Below are positions 1-4,604 of a stretch of DNA of 15,206 bases, piece after piece. The stretch comes from JAVVUJ01 sp964461765 (lineage in GTDB: Bacteria > Bacillota > Clostridia > Peptostreptococcales > Anaerovoracaceae). The notes under the pieces were generated by a model. The model did not search any database. It was not told the origin of the DNA and was given only the letters and a program-made list of their open reading frames with translations. The stretch covers positions 1 through 15,206 of the forward strand of contig CAYWVS010000076.1 of assembly GCA_964461765.1 (NCBI GenBank), in the 5' to 3' direction. The position numbers and the translations under genes were made by a program. Within the stretch, counting starts at the first letter, position 1, and every line of letters begins with the position of its first letter.

Positions 1-84
1 AATATCGTCAAAGACGATATTGAGGTCATATCAAAGAACGTACCTTGCAAAGAGTGGCCCCTTGGGGGTGACATATGGAAATAG
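1..84 (+). CDS. Possible 3' end of an unidentified upstream gene
   Basis: Frame 1 is open from the window edge to a TAG and would encode 27 residues ending in EWPLGGDIWK. The thioesterase start lies 36 bases after this stop, so the two could be co-transcribed. I do not recognise the peptide, and 27 codons are too few to prove coding. The first 21 bases are also a perfect inverted repeat, so this could instead be non-coding sequence. Only the sequence left of the window can decide. Confidence 0.3.
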   Translation, partial: NIVKDDIEVISKNVPCKEWPLGGDIWK

Positions 85-120
85 GAATCTTTGATTCCGT
101 CATTTAATGAAAGAATAAAA

Positions 121-624
121 ATGGAATATAAAGTTTTAAAAAAACAGAATAATAGCAGTCGTTGTATGGTTTGTGGAAATCAAAATGATTTTAGCTTGAA
201 CACCAGATTCTATGAAATTGAGTCGGAAGAGCTTGTGGCAATCTTTCGCACGGAGGATCACCATCAAAGTTACCCCGGTAGAACCCACGGAGGCATTGCC
301 GCCGCCATTTTGGATGAAACCATCGGAAGAGCCGTATGTATAAAGGAACCGGACACTTGGGCAGTTACCGTGGAGCTTTGTGTAAGCTATAAAAGCCCTT
401 TACCTACAGAGGCAAACTTGAAGGCCATCGGCAGAGTCACAAAGAGCAACCGCAAAATTTTCGAAGGAACGGGAGAGATTCTTTTGGAAGATGGGACTGT
501 GGCAGTAACAGCCAAAGGCAAGTACATGAAGATGCCCGCAGACAAAATTATTGATCATAGTTTTATGGACACTGAATGGTATCTGTTGGATAAAGAAGAT
601 GATCCGGACTCTGTGGAAATTTAA
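121..624 (+). CDS. PaaI-like hotdog-fold thioesterase, 167 aa
   Basis: This is probably an acyl-CoA thioesterase of the PaaI/YbgC-like hotdog superfamily, cytoplasmic and active as an oligomer; the substrate cannot be read from the sequence. Support comes from a central HGGIAAAILDETIGRA segment (residues 56-71), where the HGG turn and the following Asp/Glu match the family's active-site helix, and from beta-strand-like stretches after it (WAVTVELCVSYKSPL, EGTGEILLEDGTVAVTAKGKY). An N-terminal CxxC (Cys15 and Cys18, in RCMVCGNQN) is seen in many relatives. I chose ATG 121 because homologous proteins begin near MEYKV. A TTG at 91 would add ten residues, but its AGGA at 83-86 is only four bases away. 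The chosen start has a weak GAAAG at 109-113. There is no clear terminator after it; the rpmG promoter follows within 20 bases. A metabolic role unrelated to its ribosomal neighbours is most likely. Confidence 0.85.
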   Translation: MEYKVLKKQNNSSRCMVCGNQNDFSLNTRFYEIESEELVAIFRTEDHHQSYPGRTHGGIAAAILDETIGRAVCIKEPDTWAVTVELCVSYKSPLPTEANLKAIGRVTKSNRKIFEGTGEILLEDGTVAVTAKGKYMKMPADKIIDHSFMDTEWYLLDKEDDPDSVEI

Positions 625-642
625 AAATAATTAAAAAAAACA

Positions 643-671
643 TTGACAGACTATTGGATATGTGATACCTT
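643..671 (+). promoter_or_regulatory. Sigma-A-type promoter for rpmG-secE-nusG
   Basis: A consensus -35 TTGACA (643-648) is followed by a 17-base spacer and an extended -10, TGATACCTT, with TACCTT at 666-671. Transcription should start near 677-680, leaving a leader of about 125 bases before rpmG. A short hairpin (ACTG 681-684 with CAGT 692-695) followed by a run of T lies at the very start of that leader. This is the first promoter of the ribosomal run and likely also drives rplK-rplA, as no other promoter is evident in between. Confidence 0.8.
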
Positions 672-805
672 TATTAGGCGACTGTAAAGGGCAGTTTTTT
701 TGTGGTTCTTTTAATGAATAAATTTATAAAATTATAGAATATCAAAAAATATATATACATAATAAGAAAGAATTTTAAATTCTGATAAAATGGAGGACAA
801 GTAAA

Positions 806-955
806 ATGAGAGTGAAAGTGACCATGGCCTGTAGCGAGTGCAAGCAAAGAAACTATAATACTACCAAGAATAAAAAGAATGACCCCGAAAGGATAGAAAT
901 GAACAAATACTGTAAGTTTTGCAAAAAGCATACAGCTCATAAAGAAACAAAATAA
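806..955 (+). CDS. rpmG: 50S ribosomal protein L33, zinc-binding form, 49 aa
   Basis: L33 is a small protein of the large subunit near the E site. The translation begins MRVKVTMACSECKQRNY and ends KYCKFCKKHTAHKETK, the standard L33 pattern and exactly the usual 49 residues. Two CxxC pairs, in CSEC (Cys9, Cys12) and CKFC (about residues 37-40), are the four zinc ligands of the C+ form. Many Firmicutes also carry a Cys-free paralogue elsewhere that replaces it under zinc limitation; whether this genome does cannot be seen here. The start is supported by GGAGG at 792-796. It is the first gene after the promoter, and secE begins 15 bases downstream, the common Firmicutes order. Confidence 0.97.
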   Translation: MRVKVTMACSECKQRNYNTTKNKKNDPERIEMNKYCKFCKKHTAHKETK

Positions 956-970
956 AGGGTGTGATGAAAG

Positions 971-1213
971 ATGGATAAAGACAAAGCTAAAAAACCTTTA
1001 CCTGCAGCACAGAATAAATCCAGAGGTAGCATTAAAAGTTACTTTAAAGGCGTAAGAACTGAAATTAAAAAAGTAGTATGGCCAACAAAACATGAGTTGA
1101 TTTCCTACACAAGTGTAGTAATATTGGCTTGTGCGTTTTTCGGAGTAGCAATATGGGCAGTAGACTCTGCATTTTTAGCAGCGCTGAAAGCCCTGTTAGG
1201 TATCACTTTCTAA
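971..1213 (+). CDS. secE: Preprotein translocase subunit SecE, 80 aa
   Basis: SecE clamps the two halves of SecY in the membrane channel that exports unfolded proteins. This is the short, single-span Gram-positive form. A basic, hydrophilic N-terminus (residues 1-30) leads to the amphipathic signature EIKKVVWPTKHEL (31-43), whose VWPT core is the most conserved part of the family, and then to one hydrophobic helix (about 47-70) near the C-terminus. The start follows AAGGGTG (955-961) with nine bases of spacing. A closer ATG at 964 is out of frame and reaches a stop after four codons. The gene sits between rpmG and nusG as in most bacteria; the link to transcription genes is positional rather than functional. 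Confidence 0.97.
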   Translation: MDKDKAKKPLPAAQNKSRGSIKSYFKGVRTEIKKVVWPTKHELISYTSVVILACAFFGVAIWAVDSAFLAALKALLGITF

Positions 1214-1235
1214 AAGGAAGGTAAGGAATCGACAG

Positions 1236-2045
1236 ATGGCCAAGAAAAAAAATAAAGAAGAATATGAAGAGCTTGAGGATTTGGACTTGGAAGATGATCC
1301 CATAGAAGAATCAACAGAAGAATTTCCTTCTGATTTAGTAGAAGATTTGGAATCTGAGGAAGAAGAATGGGTGGAATCCACCGAAGATGAATTCCCTGAG
1401 GATGAACTCCAAGAAGATGAATCCTATGAGGATGAGTTTATTGAGGATGAGATCCAAGAGGAAACCATTCAAGTATCTTCCAATGCAAGACCTGTATTCA
1501 TTAATATGGATGCGGCCTATGAGGATCCGGAAACCAAGGCTAGATGGTATGTGGTTCACACGTATTCCGGGCATGAAAATAAAGTAAAAGTCAATATTGA
1601 AAAAATTGTTGAAAATAGAGGAATGCAAGAACTGGTTCTCAATATCGTAGTCCCTACGGAAGACGTGGTTGAGATTAAAAACGGTCAAAGAAAAGTAAAG
1701 ACGAGAAAGATGTTCCCCGGTTATGTCATCGTAAAGATGATTGTTACCAACGAATCTTGGTATCTGGTTAGAAATACACAGGGTGTCACAGGGTTTGTAG
1801 GTCACGGTTCAGAGCCGGTTCCCCTAACCAATGAAGAAGTGAGAAGGATGGGCATCGAGAAGGTCCATGTGGAATTGGATATCGGGTTGGGAGACAGCGT
1901 AAAAGTAATCAATGGACCCTTTGAGGGCTTCATGGGAGTGGTTGAGGAAGTCAATCTGGATAAGCAGACGCTAAAAGTTAGAATATCGATGTTTGGTAGA
2001 GATACCCCGGTTGAGTTAGAATTCAATCAGGTGGATAAACTATAA
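1236..2045 (+). CDS. nusG: Transcription elongation factor NusG with a long acidic N-terminal extension, 269 aa
   Basis: NusG binds the RNA polymerase clamp and affects pausing, Rho termination and coupling to ribosomes. The normal protein is here: an NGN domain from about residue 102 (ARWYVVHTYSGHE through FPGYVIVKM and NTQGVTGFVG) and a C-terminal KOW domain (GDSVKVINGPFEGFMGVVEEV, about 216-269). Family members are usually 170-185 residues. This one carries about 100 extra residues in front, and 40 of its first 80 residues are Asp or Glu. Related blocks recur inside it (ESTEEFP at 25-31, ESTEDEFP at 47-54), suggesting growth by duplication. The start has a purine-rich site (AAGG 1223-1226, nine bases away). 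An internal ATG at 1506 would give a normal 179-residue protein but has no Shine-Dalgarno, so the long form is preferred. It lies 22 bases after secE. Confidence 0.96.
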   Translation: MAKKKNKEEYEELEDLDLEDDPIEESTEEFPSDLVEDLESEEEEWVESTEDEFPEDELQEDESYEDEFIEDEIQEETIQVSSNARPVFINMDAAYEDPETKARWYVVHTYSGHENKVKVNIEKIVENRGMQELVLNIVVPTEDVVEIKNGQRKVKTRKMFPGYVIVKMIVTNESWYLVRNTQGVTGFVGHGSEPVPLTNEEVRRMGIEKVHVELDIGLGDSVKVINGPFEGFMGVVEEVNLDKQTLKVRISMFGRDTPVELEFNQVDKL

Positions 2046-2093
2046 AATTGCTGCACCATTGTAAAATGACAGGCAGAGAGAGGAGAACTTATC

Positions 2094-2519
2094 ATGGCAA
2101 AAAAAGTAGAAGGCTTGATTAAACTGCAAATTCCCGCAGGTAATGCAAATCCTGCACCACCTGTAGGACCTGCACTAGGTCAAAAGGGTGTGAATATTAT
2201 GGATTTCTGTAAGCAATTCAATGCGAAGACTTCTGACCAACAGGGTATGATTATACCTGTAGTAATCACGGTTTACGCTGACAGATCCTTTACATTCATT
2301 ACCAAAACACCCCCTGCACCTGTTTTGCTGAAAAAAGCAGCTAATCTGCAAAAAGCATCAGGAGAACCAAACAAGAAAAAGGTTGCCACAGTTACAACGG
2401 CACAAGTTCAAGAAATTGCAAAGTTGAAAATGCCTGACCTAAATGCCGCAAACCTTGAAAGTGCTACTGAAATGATCAAAGGTACTGCAAGAAGTATGGG
2501 AATTATAGTTCAGGACTAA
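2094..2519 (+). CDS. rplK: 50S ribosomal protein L11, 141 aa
   Basis: L11 binds the GTPase-associated region of 23S rRNA at the stalk base, where it helps factors such as EF-G act and takes part in RelA-type stringent signalling. The N-terminal domain (residues 1-70) shows the conserved proline helix region NPAPPVGPALGQKGVNIM, the site affected in thiostrepton resistance, here of ordinary wild-type appearance. The C-terminal RNA-binding domain (about 75-141) contains TTAQVQEIAKLKMPDLNA and ends GTARSMGIIVQD. Length is exactly typical. A good Shine-Dalgarno, GAGAGGAGAAC (2078-2088), precedes the ATG. The 48 bases after nusG hold no obvious promoter, so it is read from upstream. rplA follows after 43 bases that hold a probable L1-binding hairpin. 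Confidence 0.98.
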   Translation: MAKKVEGLIKLQIPAGNANPAPPVGPALGQKGVNIMDFCKQFNAKTSDQQGMIIPVVITVYADRSFTFITKTPPAPVLLKKAANLQKASGEPNKKKVATVTTAQVQEIAKLKMPDLNAANLESATEMIKGTARSMGIIVQD

Positions 2520-2523
2520 TCAA

Positions 2524-2550
2524 GTGGGAGGTTAATACCGTTAGTACCAC
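2524..2550 (+). promoter_or_regulatory. Probable L1-binding translational operator before rplA
   Basis: GTGG (2524-2527) can pair with CCAC (2547-2550), enclosing a small inner hairpin GGT-TAAT-ACC (2530-2539) and an asymmetric internal loop GTTAGTA (2540-2546). The GTGG/TACCAC pair resembles the base of the L1 site in 23S rRNA, and it ends right beside the rplA Shine-Dalgarno (AAGGAGGT 2551-2558). Repression of L1-L11 translation by free L1 is known in other bacteria. That this hairpin is the operator is inference from structure and position. Confidence 0.5.
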
Positions 2551-2562
2551 AAGGAGGTTAAA

Positions 2563-3261
2563 ATGCCAAAAAGAGGTAAAATCTATAAAGAATCTATCAA
2601 AATGTATGACAAAGCAGCATTACATGAGGTAAGAGAAGCCTTAGATCTTGCTGTTAAGACGGCAAAAGCTAAGTTTGACGAAACCGTTGAAGTTCACATT
2701 AAGTTAGGGGTAGACGGTCGACACGCAGACCAACAGGTTAGAGGAGCCATCGTACTTCCTCATGGAACCGGAAAAACAAAGAGAGTATTAGTATTTGCTA
2801 AAGGTCCAAAAGCTGCAGAGGCAGAAGCTGCGGGAGCAGATTTTGTAGGAGCTGAGGAATTGGCAACGAAAATTCAAACAGAAAATTGGTTTGACTTTGA
2901 TGTAGTGGTTGCAACCCCTGACATGATGGGTGTTGTAGGAAGATTAGGTAAAATATTAGGTCCAAAAGGTCTTATGCCTAACCCAAAATCCGGAACTGTA
3001 ACCATGGATGTTACAAAAGCTCTGGAAGAAATTAAAGCCGGTAAAGTGGAATATCGTTTAGATAAGACAAACATAGTCCATACTCCAATAGGAAAAGCTT
3101 CCTTTGGTACCGAAAAACTGGCAGATAATTTTAACGCATTGTTGGAGGCTGTGGTAAAAGCTAAGCCATCAGCAGCAAAAGGACAATATTTAAAGAGCGT
3201 TACTGTTGCGTCAACCATGGGACCCGGAATTAAAGTAAATCCACTAAAAATAACTTATTAA
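2563..3261 (+). CDS. rplA: 50S ribosomal protein L1, 232 aa
   Basis: L1 forms the mobile L1 stalk at the E site, moves deacylated tRNA out, and represses its own mRNA in many bacteria. The sequence begins MPKRGKIYKESIKMYDKAAL. Domain I (first ~65 and last ~70 residues) contains the RNA-binding segments TVEVHIKLGVDGRHADQQVRG and TNIVHTPIGKASFG, and domain II (about 67-160) carries VGRLGKILGPKGLMPNPKSG, the family signature. The length matches the usual 228-235 residues. The start is fixed by a perfect AAGGAGGT four bases before the ATG. It forms a pair with rplK; rplJ follows after a 148-base control region. Confidence 0.98.
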   Translation: MPKRGKIYKESIKMYDKAALHEVREALDLAVKTAKAKFDETVEVHIKLGVDGRHADQQVRGAIVLPHGTGKTKRVLVFAKGPKAAEAEAAGADFVGAEELATKIQTENWFDFDVVVATPDMMGVVGRLGKILGPKGLMPNPKSGTVTMDVTKALEEIKAGKVEYRLDKTNIVHTPIGKASFGTEKLADNFNALLEAVVKAKPSAAKGQYLKSVTVASTMGPGIKVNPLKITY

Positions 3262-3275
3262 TAAAAATGTAAATG

Positions 3276-3350
3276 AAACCGTAGACAGCAGGTGCCGACG
3301 CCAGTCGGCTTAATTTCCAGCCGAGGCTTATATATAGGAGCGATCCATAT
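3276..3350 (+). promoter_or_regulatory. L10 leader (ribosomal protein autoregulatory RNA)
   Basis: The stretch starts AAACCGTAGACAGCAGGTGCC and continues to CAGCCGAGGC, the conserved core of the Firmicutes L10 leader, which binds the L10-L7/L12 complex. A perfect six-base hairpin GCCGAC (3294-3299) with GTCGGC (3304-3309) sits at the tip, and the conserved TTAATTTCCAGCCGAGG follows. A second hairpin lies at 3332-3350 (ATAT, bulged A, GGA, GCGA tetraloop, TCC, ATAT). In Bacillus, L10 complex binding favours the downstream terminator; the same switch is inferred here because a terminator follows directly. Confidence 0.85.
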
Positions 3351-3351
3351 T

Positions 3352-3389
3352 TGACCTTTTGACTGCGGAAAAAAAGGTCATTTTTATTT
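3352..3389 (+). terminator. Intrinsic terminator (attenuator) before rplJ
   Basis: TGACCTTTT (3352-3360) pairs perfectly with AAAAGGTCA (3372-3380) around an 11-base loop and is followed by TTTTTATTT, a good rho-independent terminator 20 bases before the rplJ start. The 3' arm can instead pair with TGACC at 3391-3395, so two hairpins exclude each other. Given the L10 leader upstream, this most likely sets how much rplJ-rplL is transcribed according to free stalk protein. Confidence 0.75.
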
Positions 3390-3409
3390 ATGACCGGAAA
3401 GGAGAATAC

Positions 3410-4018
3410 ATGTCAGCAGAACATTTAAAAGAAAAGCAAATCATTATTGATGAGATCAAAGAAAAGCTTAGTAGAGCAAAAACCGCAGTAGTTATCGATT
3501 ACATGGGAATTTCCGTAGCGGAAGCCGATGCAATGAGAAAGAAACTGCGTGAGGCTGATGTAGACTACACCGTTTACAAAAACAAATTGGTGGAAAGAGC
3601 AATCCAAGGAACAGAGTTTGAAAGCCTAAAGGATGCACTTTCAGGTCCAAGTGCCTTTGCATTCAGCTATGAGGATGCAATTGCCCCTGCAAGAGTGATC
3701 AATGGGATCATCAAAGAATATAAGAAAATGGAATTTAAGGCAGGAATGATCGAGGGGACTTTCTATGACTCTGAAGGTGTTAAAGCCATCGCATCACTGC
3801 CATCAAGAGACGAATTAATTGCAAAATTTATGGGAAGCATTCAATCCCCTGTGGGCAAATTGGTTCGAACTTTCCAGGCTATTGCGGATGCAAAGCCTGC
3901 TGATGGAGCCCCTGCTCCCGCAGCAGCTGAAGCTGTAGTGGAAGAGGCTGCAGCAGTTGAAGCCCCTGTAGCAGAAGAGGCTGCAGCGACCCCAGAACCT
4001 ACTGAAACTCAAGCGTAA
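3410..4018 (+). CDS. rplJ: 50S ribosomal protein L10 with an Ala/Glu-rich tail, 202 aa
   Basis: L10 anchors the L7/L12 dimers to the 23S rRNA to build the stalk that recruits translation GTPases; with L7/L12 it also represses its own operon. The N-terminal RNA-binding domain includes AKTAVVIDYMGISVAEADAMRKKLREADVDYTVYKNKLVERA, and a helix near 140-162 (FMGSIQSPVGKLVRTFQAI) leads into the L7/L12-binding region. Typical L10 is 165-180 residues. This one adds a tail (164-202) with 16 Ala and 8 Glu in 39 residues and no Lys or Arg. The start is ATG 3410, placed by GGAAAGGAG (3396-3404). The frame is open back to a TTG at 3359, but that codon lies inside the attenuator and has no ribosome site. 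rplL follows after 35 bases. Confidence 0.97.
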   Translation: MSAEHLKEKQIIIDEIKEKLSRAKTAVVIDYMGISVAEADAMRKKLREADVDYTVYKNKLVERAIQGTEFESLKDALSGPSAFAFSYEDAIAPARVINGIIKEYKKMEFKAGMIEGTFYDSEGVKAIASLPSRDELIAKFMGSIQSPVGKLVRTFQAIADAKPADGAPAPAAAEAVVEEAAAVEAPVAEEAAATPEPTETQA

Positions 4019-4053
4019 GGAATCATAATATATAAGAAAAGGAGAAAATAAAA

Positions 4054-4416
4054 ATGAATAGAGAACAAATAATTGAAGCTATAAAATCCATGACTATTTT
4101 AGAGCTTAACGAATTAGTAAAAGCTTGTGAAGAAGAATTCGGCGTATCAGCAGCTGCTCCTGTAGCAGTAGCAGGCGCCGCAGCAGTAGAGGCTGTTGAA
4201 GAGCAAACTGAATTCACCGTAGTTCTTGCTAGCCCTGGAGCTGAAAAGATTAAGGTTATCAAAGTGGTTAGAGAACTTACCGGCTTAGGCTTAAAAGAAG
4301 CTAAGGACTTGGTAGACGGTGCTCCTTCCAACGTAAAAGAAGGCGTTGAAAAGGCAGAAGCTGAGGCTGTTAAGGCTCAGTTAGAAGAAGTTGGAGCAAC
4401 TGTAGAACTAAAATAA
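4054..4416 (+). CDS. rplL: 50S ribosomal protein L7/L12, 120 aa
   Basis: L7/L12 is the multicopy, flexible stalk protein that attracts EF-G, EF-Tu, IF2 and RF3 and stimulates GTP hydrolysis. The three parts are clear: a dimerising N-domain (residues 1-30, TILELNELVKACEEEFGV), an Ala-rich hinge (31-50, AAAPVAVAGAAAVEAVEE) and the C-terminal factor-binding domain (52-120) with the signature KVIKVVRELTGLGLKEAKDLV. The length is standard. AAAAGGAG (4037-4044) precedes the ATG. It shares the L10 leader with rplJ. A hairpin and a separate rpoB promoter follow, which fits the stalk proteins being needed in larger amounts than polymerase. Confidence 0.99.
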   Translation: MNREQIIEAIKSMTILELNELVKACEEEFGVSAAAPVAVAGAAAVEAVEEQTEFTVVLASPGAEKIKVIKVVRELTGLGLKEAKDLVDGAPSNVKEGVEKAEAEAVKAQLEEVGATVELK

Positions 4417-4433
4417 TTGCATAGAAACTCTAA

Positions 4434-4454
4434 GGAGAGGTGTCAAACCTCTCC
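4434..4454 (+). terminator. Hairpin between rplL and rpoB, possible attenuator or processing site
   Basis: GGAGAGG (4434-4440) and CCTCTCC (4448-4454) form a perfect, GC-rich seven-base stem with a seven-base loop, 17 bases after the rplL stop. The next bases are GTTCCATTAAAAG, so there is no real U tract and it is unlikely to be an efficient intrinsic terminator. Its place matches the rplL-rpoB attenuator of other bacteria. Stabilising the 3' end of the rplJL message or RNA cleavage are equally possible. Confidence 0.5.
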
Positions 4455-4525
4455 GTTCCATTAAAAGAAACAGCAGTCACAGAATATATTTTAAAAATGA
4501 TTGAAAAAAATTGGTAAAATATTTC

Positions 4526-4554
4526 TTGACTAGTTGTTTTTTTTGTGATACTAT
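4526..4554 (+). promoter_or_regulatory. Sigma-A-type promoter for rpoB-rpoC
   Basis: TTGACT (4526-4531), a 17-base spacer and an extended -10, TGATACTAT, with TACTAT at 4549-4554. The eight bases TGTGATAC match the rpmG promoter at the same place. A run of eight T lies in the spacer. Transcription should begin near 4561, about 45 bases before the rpoB start. The promoter lets polymerase genes be expressed apart from rplJ-rplL. Confidence 0.75.
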
Positions 4555-4604
4555 AGTAAATTGCCACGCAAAGTATTTTGTTTTGTTAGCAAGGAGTGAT
4601 GAAT

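Noticed and set aside
769..783. AT-rich palindrome AGAATTT-T-AAATTCT before rpmG
   Set aside because: It lies in a very AT-rich leader with a one-base centre; it is too weak and likely by chance to call an operator.
1335..1805. A 156-codon minus-strand open frame inside nusG
   Set aside because: The plus-strand frame is a clear NusG with a Shine-Dalgarno; the minus frame is a by-product of its acidic-codon bias.
3359..3409. A TTG start that would lengthen L10 by 17 residues
   Set aside because: It lies within the terminator hairpin, has no ribosome site, and the ATG at 3410 has a strong one and gives the conserved N-terminus.
4596..4604. GTG 4596 or ATG 4599 as the rpoB start
   Set aside because: Both overlap or nearly touch the AAGGAG ribosome site, which fits the ATG at 4605.
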